24,323 bases of DNA, taken from positions 1-24,323 of IMG/VR virus record IMGVR_UViG_3300042875_000003; one strand, written 5' to 3'. The notes beneath the pieces were generated by a model. That model searched no databases, was not told where the DNA came from, and worked only from the letters and a program-made list of their open reading frames with translations. Positions 1 through 7,541 of this stretch are shown here, piece after piece. Within the stretch, counting starts at the first letter, position 1, and every line of letters starts with the position of its first letter. Position numbers and translations under genes: made by a program. Source of the DNA: a virus.

Positions 1-1995
1 CCTGCGGCTGGTCCTGTGCGGACCAAGATCATCGGCAAAGAGACCCCGGCCAAGAAAGAGGCCGCTCAGCGCGTCCAAGAGGACATGAACTTTCAGCTGA
101 CCGAGGTCATGCAAGAGTTCCGACCAGAACATGAGCGCATGCTCTGGAGCCTCCCCGCCACCGGCTCGGCATTCAAGAAGGTCTACTTCGACCCCAGCAT
201 CGGCCGGCAGACCTCCATCTTCATCCCCGCAGAAGACATCCTTCTGCCCTACGGCACCTCAGACATCCAGAGCTGCTACCGCGTCACCCATGTGATGCGC
301 AAGACCAAAAACGAAATTCTTGAACTGCAAAAGGCCGGCTTCTACCTCGATGTTGAGTTGGGCACCCCAGACCGCGCCATCGATGAAATTAACAAGGCCA
401 AGGACAAAGAGACCGGCTTCGCCGACCTGAACGACGAGCGCTTCACCCTCCATGAGAGCCATGTCAAGCTGGTCTTCAAAGACGACCCTTTGGCCGATAT
501 GGACGAAGATGGCGAGCTCAGCGGAGTGGCCTTGCCCTACGTGGTGACCTACATCCGTGGGACAAACACTGTCTTGGCTATCCGCCGCAACTGGAACGAG
601 GACGACAGCCTCCACCTGAAACGCCAGCACTTCGTCCACTACCAGTACATCCCCGGCTTCGGTGCCTACGGCTTTGGCCTGTTCCACCTGATCGGCGGCT
701 TTGCCAACTCGGCCACCAGCCTGATGCGTCAACTGATCGACGCAGGTACATTGAGCAACCTCCCCGGCGGTTTGAAGTCCCGTGGCCTGCGGATCAAGGG
801 CGACGACACCCCGATCGCACCCGGCGAGTTCCGTGACGTGGATGTGGGCTCCGGCACGATCCGCGACAACATCCTGCCCCTGCCGTACAAGGAACCCAGT
901 CAGGTTCTGATGACCCTGTTGGGCAGCATCGTCGAAGAAGGCCGCCGCTTTGCCGCTACCGCAGATATGAAGATCAGCGACATGGGCGCGAATGCTCCCG
1001 TGGGCTCGACCCTCGCGCTGCTCGAGCGTCAGTTAAAGGTCATGACCGCCGTTCAGGCCCGTGTCCACTTCACCCTGAAGCAAGAACTCCAGCTCTTGGC
1101 TGTGATCATCCGCGACTACACGGACGACGAATACACCTACGAGCCGGACGGCGAAGAAGGCCCCCGCGCAAAGAAGAGCGACTACCGCAACGTGGACATC
1201 CTGCCCGTCAGCGATCCAAACGCAGCAACCCTGTCCCAGCGCGTGGTTCAGTACCAAGCGGTCATCCAGCTGGCTCAGTCTGCACCGGACATCTACGACC
1301 TCCCACAACTCCACCGTGGAATGCTGGACGTGCTGGGTATCAAGAACGCCGACAAACTCGTCCCAATGGACGAGGACCAGAAGCCAACCGACCCAGTGTC
1401 GGAGAACCAGAACCTGCTTAAGGGTAAACCCGTAAAGGCGTTCCAGTATCAGGACCATGAGGCCCATATTCAGGTTCACATGTCGGCCATGAACGACCCG
1501 ATCATCATGCAGCTGGTTGGCCAAAACCCACGGGCACAGATGATTCAAGCCGCAGCAATGGCCCACATCTCAGAACACGTTGGCTTTGCCTACCGCCAGA
1601 AGATCGAGCAGCAGCTGGGCATGCCTTTGCCTCCAGAAGGCGAACCAATGCCTCCACAGATCGAGCTTGCCCTGTCCGGGATGATGGCTCAGGCTGCAAA
1701 GCAAGTTCTCCAGCAAAGCCAAACCATGGCAGCTCAAGAGCAGGCCCAACAGCAGGCTCAGGACCCTGTTGTTCAGATGCAACAGAAGGAGATGGAGCTC
1801 AAAGAGCGCGAGGTTGCCATCAAAGAAGCCGGCCTGCAGCTCAACCAACAAAAGCTTGCAGTCGATGCGGCCGACAAGGCGGACAAAACCGAGCTGGCCG
1901 AGAAGAGGCTGTCCATCGAAGCCGCCGACAAGGTTGACAAGACTGATATTGCTGAATTTTTGGCCATGCGTAATTCACAGAAAGGCAACCAATGA
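1..1995 (+). CDS. Portal protein (5' end outside window)
   Basis: The frame is open from base 1, so the true start lies upstream; the GTG at 16 is only an internal codon. At least 664 residues are visible. Portal proteins form the dodecameric ring at one capsid vertex through which DNA is packaged and ejected. The visible part has the mixed alpha/beta body seen in P22/SU10-type podoviral portals. A long C-terminal helical region rich in Gln and Ala follows (roughly base 1500 onward), consistent with a barrel or coiled-coil extension. Near the end two similar heptad-like segments recur (AADKADKTELAE and AADKVDKTDIAE). The gene precedes a scaffold and a coat gene, the usual portal position. The stop overlaps the next start as ATGA. 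The portal call rests on overall resemblance and gene order, not on a single diagnostic motif. Confidence 0.85.
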   Translation, partial: PAAGPVRTKIIGKETPAKKEAAQRVQEDMNFQLTEVMQEFRPEHERMLWSLPATGSAFKKVYFDPSIGRQTSIFIPAEDILLPYGTSDIQSCYRVTHVMRKTKNEILELQKAGFYLDVELGTPDRAIDEINKAKDKETGFADLNDERFTLHESHVKLVFKDDPLADMDEDGELSGVALPYVVTYIRGTNTVLAIRRNWNEDDSLHLKRQHFVHYQYIPGFGAYGFGLFHLIGGFANSATSLMRQLIDAGTLSNLPGGLKSRGLRIKGDDTPIAPGEFRDVDVGSGTIRDNILPLPYKEPSQVLMTLLGSIVEEGRRFAATADMKISDMGANAPVGSTLALLERQLKVMTAVQARVHFTLKQELQLLAVIIRDYTDDEYTYEPDGEEGPRAKKSDYRNVDILPVSDPNAATLSQRVVQYQAVIQLAQSAPDIYDLPQLHRGMLDVLGIKNADKLVPMDEDQKPTDPVSENQNLLKGKPVKAFQYQDHEAHIQVHMSAMNDPIIMQLVGQNPRAQMIQAAAMAHISEHVGFAYRQKIEQQLGMPLPPEGEPMPPQIELALSGMMAQAAKQVLQQSQTMAAQEQAQQQAQDPVVQMQQKEMELKEREVAIKEAGLQLNQQKLAVDAADKADKTELAEKRLSIEAADKVDKTDIAEFLAMRNSQKGNQ

Positions 1996-2195
1996 GCGCA
2001 GAAATCGATTCTTTTGTCCGGGTTCTCAGGGAAAAAATCCGGGAGGACATGAACAACTACGCCGATGACGTGGCCACGGGCGTTTGTCAGGATTTTCATT
2101 CCTACAAGCAGCTCTGCGGGCTGATTCAAGGCTTGGCTCTCGCGGAGCGCCACATCTTGGACTTGGCGCGCAAGACTGAACAAGACGACGAATGA
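1992..2195 (+). CDS. Small acidic phage protein of unknown function
   Basis: This 67-residue protein starts at an ATG that overlaps the portal stop codon by four bases (ATGA), so its translation is probably coupled to the portal gene. It is predicted to be mostly helical, with acidic and basic residues alternating, and carries one Cys-containing segment (GVCQDF). It has no signal peptide or membrane segment. Short helical proteins in this position occur between portal and head genes in many podoviruses, but I do not recognise the family. It is the last gene before the terminator at 2231-2254, so it closes the portal transcription unit. Confidence 0.7.
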   Translation: MSAEIDSFVRVLREKIREDMNNYADDVATGVCQDFHSYKQLCGLIQGLALAERHILDLARKTEQDDE

Positions 2196-2230
2196 GAGAT
2201 TTTTGATCTTCTGCCGAAAGGTGGACTGTT

Positions 2231-2254
2231 CGCCGCACAGCTTGCGGTGTTTTT
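2231..2254 (+). terminator. Rho-independent terminator after the portal unit
   Basis: The arms cgccgca and tgcggtg form a 7-bp stem with one G-U pair around a 5-base loop. Five T residues follow directly. It lies in the 77-base gap between the small gene ending at 2195 and the GroES-like gene at 2273. It would end or attenuate transcription coming from the portal side. I see no clear promoter for the next unit in the short stretch that follows. Confidence 0.6.
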
Positions 2255-2272
2255 AGAAAGTAGAGCAACCAG

Positions 2273-2707
2273 ATGAGTGAAATCATTCTGCCACCGGGCA
2301 TCAGCCTGCCAAAACACATCCAACCGATCGAGGCCCCAGACGAGAGCGCGGATGCAGAGGAGAAAGCGTCGGCCCTGCCGGTCCCAACAGGCTACAAGCT
2401 GTTGTGCATCGTGCCAGAGGTTGATGAAAAGATTGCTGGCACATCCCTCGACCTCGTTCGAGATGCTGCAACCATGCGAGCCGAAGAACATGCCACCACC
2501 GTGCTGTGGGTCATGGCAGTCGGACCAGATGCGTACAAAGACACCGCCAAGTTCCCCTCGGGTGCATGGTGCAAACCCGGTGACTTTGTGCTCGTGCGCA
2601 CCTACACAGGTACGCGTTTCAAGGTGTTTGGTAAAGAGTTCAGGGTTCTGAACGACGACCAAATCGAATGTGTTGTTTTAGACCCCCGTGGGTACACCCG
2701 CGCCTAA
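2273..2707 (+). CDS. GroES-like co-chaperonin (Cpn10)
   Basis: The protein has 144 residues, against about 97 for bacterial GroES. Residues 1-37 are an acidic, Pro-rich extension. The Cpn10-like region runs from about 38 to 136. It begins with GYKLLCIVPEVDEK, which aligns with the first GroES beta strand. Next comes a longer than usual mobile-loop region containing a hydrophobic LDLV, then VLWVMAVGP, matching GroES xVLAVGxG. The segment CKPGDFVLVRTYTG matches VKVGDIVIFNDGYG, and FGKEFRVLNDDQIECVV matches the C-terminal strands. Such proteins cap GroEL rings; T4 gp31 is the classic phage example, used for coat folding. Its place just before the scaffold and coat genes fits a role in capsid folding with host GroEL. 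The fold assignment is good; the role is inferred. Confidence 0.85.
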   Translation: MSEIILPPGISLPKHIQPIEAPDESADAEEKASALPVPTGYKLLCIVPEVDEKIAGTSLDLVRDAATMRAEEHATTVLWVMAVGPDAYKDTAKFPSGAWCKPGDFVLVRTYTGTRFKVFGKEFRVLNDDQIECVVLDPRGYTRA

Positions 2708-2716
2708 GGAGCAAAA

Positions 2717-3664
2717 ATGGCTGGCTATAAATTCCCAGACGAAGTGGACAACGACAACGTTGACAACAAAGAAGGCCCCGACAACGAAGTCGAGGTGGAG
2801 ATTGTTGACGACACCCCGGTCAAAGACCGTGGTCGAGAACCATTAAACCGTGAGGTGGCAGACCCCACCGACGAAGAAATCAGCAGCTACTCTGATGGCG
2901 TGCAAAAGCGCATCAAAGAGCTGACCCATGCCCGTCATGACGAGCGCAGGGCAAAAGAGGCCCTTCTTCGAGAGAAGCAAGAGCTCGAGCGCCTCGCCCA
3001 GCACATGTCCAATGAGAATAAAAAGCTCAAAGAGTACGTCAAATCCGGCACGGAACAGTACGCAGAGTCCATCAAGAAGGTTGCCGAGAACGACTTGGAG
3101 TCAGCCAAGCGTAAGTACAAGGAAGCCTACGAGTCCGGCGACTCTGATGCCTTGGTTGCAGCACAAGAGGCTATGACTGAAGCGAAGATGAAAACAGAAG
3201 CTGCAAAAAACTTTCGCGTGGCCCCTTTACAGGCTGACGAAGTTGATGTACAAACACAACAAACGCAAGTACCTCGTCAAGAAGTCGATGACAAAACTGT
3301 TCGCTGGCAGGCAAAAAACCGGTGGTTCGGCGCTGACGGGTATGAGGAAGTTACCAGCTTTGCACTAGGGCTGCACCAGAAGCTAGTCAACTCGGGGGTA
3401 GACCCCCGCTCTGATGATTACTACGAGCGCATTGATGCTCGCATGAAGTCCACGTTTCCCGATATTTTTGGTGAGACCGAAGACAAGCCACGCTCCGGCG
3501 ATGGCTCCAAACGACCTACCTCGGTTGTTGCCCCCGCGACTCGTTCAACGGGCGCAAGAAAGGTCCAACTCACTCCGACGCAGGTTGCGTTGGCAAAGAA
3601 GTATGGATTAACCCCGCAGCAATACGCTGCTGAAGTAGCAAAATTGGAGAAATCAAATGGCTGA
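2717..3664 (+). CDS. Head scaffolding protein
   Basis: A 315-residue, strongly charged protein starting after an AAGGAG site with 5-base spacing. Residues 1-60 are very acidic. A long predicted coiled coil follows (about 60-165, e.g. RRAKEALLREKQELERLAQ). A middle part contains a Gln-rich linker. The C-terminus ends in a small helical segment with the LTPTQVALAKKYGLTPQQY pattern. Scaffold proteins commonly end in a basic helix-turn-helix that binds the coat protein, and this tail would fit. The scaffold directs coat assembly around the portal and then leaves or is degraded. No protease motif is visible, so a protease fusion is unlikely. The position between the co-chaperonin and coat genes supports the call. 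The last 8 bases overlap the next gene. Confidence 0.8.
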   Translation: MAGYKFPDEVDNDNVDNKEGPDNEVEVEIVDDTPVKDRGREPLNREVADPTDEEISSYSDGVQKRIKELTHARHDERRAKEALLREKQELERLAQHMSNENKKLKEYVKSGTEQYAESIKKVAENDLESAKRKYKEAYESGDSDALVAAQEAMTEAKMKTEAAKNFRVAPLQADEVDVQTQQTQVPRQEVDDKTVRWQAKNRWFGADGYEEVTSFALGLHQKLVNSGVDPRSDDYYERIDARMKSTFPDIFGETEDKPRSGDGSKRPTSVVAPATRSTGARKVQLTPTQVALAKKYGLTPQQYAAEVAKLEKSNG

Positions 3665-4106
3665 AAACCGGACACCTCGTGATCTTGAGTCACGCGCTAA
3701 GACAACTCGGTATGTGTACGCACCCCCGAGTGCATTGCCCGACCCGACACCCGAACCCGGATATGTGTATCGCTGGATTGCGACCCACGTTCTTGGTGAG
3801 GCCCAAAACACGAACGTGTCTACCAAGATGCGCGAAGGTTGGGAGCCGGTAAAGGCGGTAGACCATCCAGAGCTGATGCTGGAAGGTAATGCGAAGACAG
3901 GCAACGTCGAATTGGGTGGTCTCATGCTCTGCAAGATGCCACGCGAACGCGCCCAAGCCCGTGATGAGTATTACTCCAACCAAGCAAAGGCCCAGATGGA
4001 ATCTGTGGATAACAGCTTCATGCGAAACAATGACCCACGCATGCCTCTGTTCGCTGACCGCAAGTCAACGACGAGTCGTGGTGGATTTGGTTCAGGTTCA
4101 AAGTAA
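3657..4106 (+). CDS. Conserved head-module protein, unknown function
   Basis: This 149-residue protein overlaps the scaffold gene by 8 bases, with GGAG about 9 bases upstream of its ATG. The N-terminus is basic (RTPRDLESRAKTTR) and Pro-rich, and a compact region (GYVYRWIATHVLGEAQNT) follows. The C-terminus is Ser/Gly-rich and looks disordered. It has no membrane segment or signal. Proteins of this kind lie between scaffold and coat genes in other aquatic phages as I remember them. A minor head, neck or assembly role is the natural guess, but nothing in the sequence proves it. Confidence 0.75.
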   Translation: MAENRTPRDLESRAKTTRYVYAPPSALPDPTPEPGYVYRWIATHVLGEAQNTNVSTKMREGWEPVKAVDHPELMLEGNAKTGNVELGGLMLCKMPRERAQARDEYYSNQAKAQMESVDNSFMRNNDPRMPLFADRKSTTSRGGFGSGSK

Positions 4107-4120
4107 CAAGGAGTCCTTAA

Positions 4121-4723
4121 ATGGCTACAACCGCTTCCCCCTACGGCCTGCGTGCCGTAAACCGTAACGACGGCATGGCTTATGCCGGCGCTACGAGTCA
4201 GTTCCTGATTAACCCAGCAGGTCTGGCATCCAACATTTTTAACGGCCAAGTCGTCATCATCAACGCTGCTGGTTACGTCGCCCTGTCTACCGCCACTGGC
4301 GCAGACTTGACGACCAACAACCTCGGCGGCGCTGATCTCGGCGCTTTGGGCGTGTTTGTTGGCTGCTCGTACATCAACGCACAAGGTCAGCAGATTTACG
4401 GCCAGTACTACCCCTCCGGCACAACCGGCGTGGTGACTGCATACGTGATCACCGACCCCAACGTGACTTTCCAAGCGCAGCTGGACGGCGTTGCCGACCA
4501 GTCGGACCTCGGTGCCAACACTTTCTTTGCCGCCGTGCAGAGCTCCAGCACTGGTTCTACCCAGACTGGCAACTCGAACAGCGCATTGGAGTCCACCACC
4601 CAGACCGCCGCTGCCGCGTTCAAGATCATCGGTTTCGCTTCCCCAGTGACTGATGCCTTCCCTGACGTGTTGGTTAAGTTCAATCCCGGCGCTCACGCCT
4701 TCACCAACGCCGTTGGCATCTAA
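4121..4723 (+). CDS. Probable capsid decoration or minor head protein
   Basis: A 200-residue protein with a clear AAGGAG site 7 bases before the ATG. It is rich in Gly, Ala, Thr, Asn and Ser with alternating hydrophobic positions, so it should be mostly beta. The start (MATTASPYGLRAVNR) is typical of small proteins encoded just upstream of coat genes in this kind of phage. A Ser/Thr/Gln-rich stretch around residues 145-170 is probably a surface loop. It lies between the scaffold unit and the coat gene, 11 bases before the latter. A decoration protein stabilising the capsid lattice is inferred from composition and place; a fibre-like head protein is possible. Confidence 0.7.
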   Translation: MATTASPYGLRAVNRNDGMAYAGATSQFLINPAGLASNIFNGQVVIINAAGYVALSTATGADLTTNNLGGADLGALGVFVGCSYINAQGQQIYGQYYPSGTTGVVTAYVITDPNVTFQAQLDGVADQSDLGANTFFAAVQSSSTGSTQTGNSNSALESTTQTAAAAFKIIGFASPVTDAFPDVLVKFNPGAHAFTNAVGI

Positions 4724-4734
4724 GGAGCTAAATC

Positions 4735-5667
4735 ATGGCTATTTCACGCGCACAACTGCTCAAAGAACTGCTCCCCGGCTTGAACGCTTTGTTCGGTCTG
4801 GAGTACGCTCGCTACGGCGAAGAGCACAAGGAAATCTACGAAACCGAGAGCTCTGAGCGCTCGTTCGAAGAAGAAACCAAGCTGGCCGGTTTTGGCGCTG
4901 CTCCTGTCAAGAACGAAGGCTCTGCCATCGCTTACGACAACGCGCAGGAAGCCTTCACTGCTCGCTACACCCACGAAACCATCGCTTTGGGCTTCTCCAT
5001 CACTGAAGAAGCTGTGGAAGACAACCTGTACGACAGTCTGTCTGCCCGCTACACCAAGGCTTTGGCTCGCGGTATGGCCTTCACCAAGCAGGTCAAGGCA
5101 GCTTCTGTTTTGAACACCGGCTTCTCTGGCGCTGCCCCCGGTGGCGACGGCGTGTCTTTGTTCGGCAACAACAGCTCCGGCACTCGTGTTGGTCACCCGC
5201 TGGTTGGTGGTGGTGTTAACTTCAACAGCCCAGCTACTCCTTCTGACTTGAATGAGACTGCACTGGAAAACGCAACGATCCAAATCGCTGCTTGGGTTGA
5301 TGAGCGCGGCCTGCTGATCGCAGCCAAGCCTGTTAAGTTGGTGATTCCTCCATCGCTCATGTTCGTTGCCAAGCGTCTGCTTGACACCGAATTGCGCGTG
5401 GCTACCGCCGACAACGACATCAACGCGTTGAAGCAGATGGGCACCATCTCGGCCGGTTATACCGTCAACCACTTCTTGACCGACAACAACGCTTGGTTCT
5501 TGACCACAGACGTTCCAAACGGCCTGAAGCACTTCGAGCGCTCTGCCCTGCAGACCTCGATGGACGGCGACTTCGACACTGGTAACGTCCGTTACAAAGC
5601 CCGCGAGCGTTACAGCTTCGGCTTCTCGGACCCGCTGGGTATCTTCGGCTCTTCAGGTTCGGCCTGA
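4735..5667 (+). CDS. Major capsid (coat) protein
   Basis: This 310-residue protein is translated from a strong AAGGAG site with 7-base spacing. It has the features of an HK97-fold coat: a helical N-terminal arm (about 1-50), an acidic extended loop region with FTARYTHETIALGFSIT (about 74-90), and a long helix EEAVEDNLYDSLSARYTKAL. A Gly-rich stretch lies at about 128-170, and a C-terminal half carries VKLVIPPSLMFVAKRLL and a closing beta region. It lies between a scaffold-containing unit and a strong terminator, as highly expressed coat genes often do. It would form the hexamers and pentamers of the shell. I see no separate cleavage signal. HK97 fold is inferred from pattern, not from structure prediction. 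Confidence 0.88.
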   Translation: MAISRAQLLKELLPGLNALFGLEYARYGEEHKEIYETESSERSFEEETKLAGFGAAPVKNEGSAIAYDNAQEAFTARYTHETIALGFSITEEAVEDNLYDSLSARYTKALARGMAFTKQVKAASVLNTGFSGAAPGGDGVSLFGNNSSGTRVGHPLVGGGVNFNSPATPSDLNETALENATIQIAAWVDERGLLIAAKPVKLVIPPSLMFVAKRLLDTELRVATADNDINALKQMGTISAGYTVNHFLTDNNAWFLTTDVPNGLKHFERSALQTSMDGDFDTGNVRYKARERYSFGFSDPLGIFGSSGSA

Positions 5668-5674
5668 TAAAAAT

Positions 5675-5701
5675 AAAAAGGGGGCTTCGGCCCTCTTTTT
5701 T
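5675..5701 (+). terminator. Strong Rho-independent terminator after the coat gene
   Basis: The left arm aaaaagggggc and right arm gccctcttttt make an 11-bp stem with one G-U pair, closed by the very stable TTCG tetraloop and ending in a T tract. It starts 8 bases after the coat stop. Transcription of the head module should end here, or drop so that coat is made in excess over downstream genes. Confidence 0.88.
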
Positions 5702-5702
5702 A

Positions 5703-5731
5703 TTGCGTCAGTTTAAACGCGATGGTATATT
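5703..5731 (+). promoter_or_regulatory. Candidate sigma70-type promoter
   Basis: TTGCGT at 5703-5708 and TATATT at 5726-5731 are 17 bases apart. TGG directly before the -10 gives an extended -10 element. The site begins right after the coat terminator and about 90 bases before the next gene, where a restart of transcription would be expected. The -35 match is only 3 of 6. A GTTTAAAC palindrome (5711-5718) lies in the spacer. The remaining leader to 5820 holds no gene I can support. Confidence 0.4.
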
Positions 5732-5820
5732 TCAAACACTCCGGGCTTTCCGGTGTATCTGACAGTCCCGGCTGACGACATGCAGACAGATACGCCCAAC
5801 TTGCATGTAAGGACCACATC

Positions 5821-6420
5821 ATGGCATTGACCACATTCTCCGGCCCAGTCTCTTCCCTCAATGGCTTTATCGGTGGCACATCCGCCAGCCCAATTGAAGA
5901 AACAACTGCGGGCAACGTATCCGAGTTTTACGTTACGACCTCAGCCGCTACTGGCGATACACGTTTGTCGTACAACCGGCTGACCTTTACCTCTACAGGT
6001 TCTGGCGAGACTATTCGTGCTTTGACCCGAGTAACGGGCGCTAACGGCGCTACAGGCGGCACAATTAACGGTGCTCACATCTCTACTTCAATCAACACGG
6101 GCGGCACAATCTCTGGTGCGGCTAACGCTATTCGTGCAACCTTAGGAGGCTCCGTAGCTTCTCCCGGCGGTACTTTGGCTGTTCTGCAGTTGGACACAGA
6201 TTATTCTGTTAACGCTACTTTGCCCGGCACAGCTTCGTTTATTCGCGTGACTGACAGCGGCGCAAACACAGGGGAAGTTCCTTTGTTGATGAACATTGAA
6301 ACAGCCCCCGCTGCTACGATTGCGCCTACAGCAACCAGCGTGACTACTGTAGCCAAAGCAATCAAAGTGATGATTGGCGGCACTGTGTACTACGTTCCTG
6401 CGTACTCGACCTTTGCATAA
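5821..6420 (+). CDS. Beta-rich virion protein, unknown function
   Basis: A 199-residue protein beginning after AAGGA. It is rich in Thr, Ser, Gly and Ala, has alternating beta patterns throughout and no charged coiled coil. The segment TSASPIEETTAGNVSEFYVTT, and later strands such as GSVASPGGTLAVLQLDTDY, look like a beta-sandwich or barrel. This is the first gene after the coat terminator and candidate promoter. It is followed by a TAATG overlap into a tiny coiled-coil gene. A surface decoration or head-fibre role is plausible from composition and place, but I do not recognise a named family. Confidence 0.7.
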   Translation: MALTTFSGPVSSLNGFIGGTSASPIEETTAGNVSEFYVTTSAATGDTRLSYNRLTFTSTGSGETIRALTRVTGANGATGGTINGAHISTSINTGGTISGAANAIRATLGGSVASPGGTLAVLQLDTDYSVNATLPGTASFIRVTDSGANTGEVPLLMNIETAPAATIAPTATSVTTVAKAIKVMIGGTVYYVPAYSTFA

Positions 6421-6590
6421 TGCAGATCACCAAGGAATTCTTGGAATCTGAGATTCGTGATCTTGAGACTGAAGCGCAGAAGGCCCAAACCTTTTTAGCT
6501 CAGGCTCAAGCCACAATCCAAGCGTACAAGATGCTCATTAACAGGCTAGACGCACCAGAACCGGAGCAACAAAATGACGATGCAATTTGA
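6420..6590 (+). CDS. Small coiled-coil protein (56 aa)
   Basis: A short frame starts at the ATG sharing a base with the previous stop (TAATG) and ends at TGA 6588-6590, overlapping the next gene. The predicted product begins MQITKEFLESEIRDLETEAQ and ends in PEPEQQNDDAI. It is almost entirely an amphipathic helix with heptad spacing of Leu, Ile and Ala, so it likely forms a coiled coil. Start coupling on one side, a 17-base overlap on the other, and a clean helical design all argue that it is real. Similar short helical proteins follow coat modules in related phages as I remember them. The function is unknown; a small assembly or chaperone-like role is a guess. Confidence 0.72.
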   Translation: MQITKEFLESEIRDLETEAQKAQTFLAQAQATIQAYKMLINRLDAPEPEQQNDDAI

Positions 6591-7047
6591 TGTCAAGTCG
6601 CAACACGCAGCTGTTTCTGGCTTGATGGTTCCGTACCGAACTCGTTTAAAGGGGGCTGTAATATTCCCTTTTAGCGGTGCTACGGGCTATTCAGCTTTTG
6701 TTGAGAACACCTCAATCGCCGGCACGTACACACGCGCCACAACCACCGCAACTGTGACCGCAACAGGCCACGGTTTGTCTACGGGTCAGTGGGTTTATTT
6801 GGACTGGGATTTGACCGACAACCCCTACCAAGTGACTGTGACAACCCCGAACGCTTTCACAGTGACTGTGACTGATACGGGCGCAGCCAGCGGTAACGTG
6901 ACTGTGTACAACAAGATGCTGCTTCAGGCGGACGCCTCAAACGCCACGGCGTTTACGATGGTGATTCCCGGAGAGGGCATTTTGGCGGACCAAGGCATTC
7001 GCGTGTTTTTGGCGGCGGACATTCACTGCACGATCTTCTATGGCTAA
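6574..7047 (+). CDS. Beta-rich virion protein, unknown function
   Basis: A 157-residue protein; GGAG about 7 bases upstream favours the ATG at 6574 over the one at 6580. Residues 1-45 and 110-157 look like parts of one beta-sandwich (e.g. VIFPFSGATGYSAFV and GIRVFLAADIHCTIFYG). A Thr/Val-rich insertion between them (about 50-110, with GHGLSTGQWVYLDW) resembles the small beta modules of phage surface proteins. No membrane segment is present. Context next to head genes suggests a capsid-associated or head-fibre protein. The exact role is not known. Confidence 0.68.
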   Translation: MTMQFDVKSQHAAVSGLMVPYRTRLKGAVIFPFSGATGYSAFVENTSIAGTYTRATTTATVTATGHGLSTGQWVYLDWDLTDNPYQVTVTTPNAFTVTVTDTGAASGNVTVYNKMLLQADASNATAFTMVIPGEGILADQGIRVFLAADIHCTIFYG

Positions 7048-7294
7048 GAAAACCCCATCCCTTGCAGTCGGTCGTGGCGAGAAGCTGCCCGTCTCCAAAG
7101 GGGCGGGGCTGACTGCCAAAGGCCGTGCTCGTTACAACGCTGCCACCGGTAGCAACCTCAAAGCCCCGCAGCCCCAAGGCGGCAAGCGCAAGGATTCGTT
7201 CTGCGCACGCATGTCTGGGATGCCGGGTCCGATGAAAGACGAGAAGGGCAAGCCAACCCGCAAGGCGGCTGCTCTCGCAAGGTGGAAGTGCTGA
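7040..7294 (+). CDS. Small basic protein, possibly DUF6321-like
   Basis: This 84-residue, Lys/Arg-rich protein overlaps the previous gene by 8 bases and has no good ribosome site, so coupling is likely. Its pattern is GLTAKGRARYNAATGSNLKAP, then a Gly/Lys linker, then DSFCARMSGMPGPMKDEKG and a final PTRKAAALARWKC. The order of an LTxxGRxxY motif, a Ser-Phe-Cys-x-Arg segment and PTRKAxA...W resembles what I remember of the DUF6321 family; this is memory and unchecked. Two Cys residues are present but no zinc pattern. It opens the cassette of short basic proteins. Nucleic-acid binding inside the virion is possible but not shown. Confidence 0.7.
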   Translation: MAKKTPSLAVGRGEKLPVSKGAGLTAKGRARYNAATGSNLKAPQPQGGKRKDSFCARMSGMPGPMKDEKGKPTRKAAALARWKC

Positions 7295-7295
7295 C

Positions 7296-7541
7296 ATGAG
7301 TGAAGACGCTATCCAAACAGCCCGTGAACTCGCTACGCATGCGTCCGACATCAAGCACCTGCAAGATGACATGGACAAGATGCTGGTGAACATGAAAGAG
7401 ATGCAGGCAACTCTGATAGACATCCAAAAAACACTTTCCGAAGCTCGTGGCGGATGGAAGGTTTTGATGTTGGTCGGCGGGGCCAGTAGCGTCGTGGGCG
7501 CAGGGCTGGTTCAACTCACCAATTGGTACGTGGGGAAGTGA
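7296..7541 (+). CDS. Coiled-coil membrane protein, XhlA/holin-like candidate
   Basis: An 81-residue protein. Residues 12-50 form a heptad-rich coiled coil (KHLQDDMDKMLVNMKEMQATL), and one hydrophobic segment follows (about 54-78, WKVLMLVGGASSVVGAGLVQL). It ends in a short polar tail. This soluble coiled coil plus one C-terminal membrane span is the layout of XhlA-type haemolysin/holin accessory proteins. The gene sits among structural genes, far from the endolysin at 21732, so it may instead be a membrane-interacting virion or ejection factor. The stop overlaps the next ATG (TGATG). Confidence 0.65.
   Translation: MSEDAIQTARELATHASDIKHLQDDMDKMLVNMKEMQATLIDIQKTLSEARGGWKVLMLVGGASSVVGAGLVQLTNWYVGK

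Noticed and set aside
3971-4696. Minus-strand open frame of 241 codons
   Set aside because: It is the mirror of the probable decoration gene and its neighbour, with no domain pattern, and would be the only minus-strand gene in the module.
5722-5775. 17-codon frame in the leader after the coat terminator
   Set aside because: No ribosome site, too short, no pattern; the region reads better as promoter and leader.
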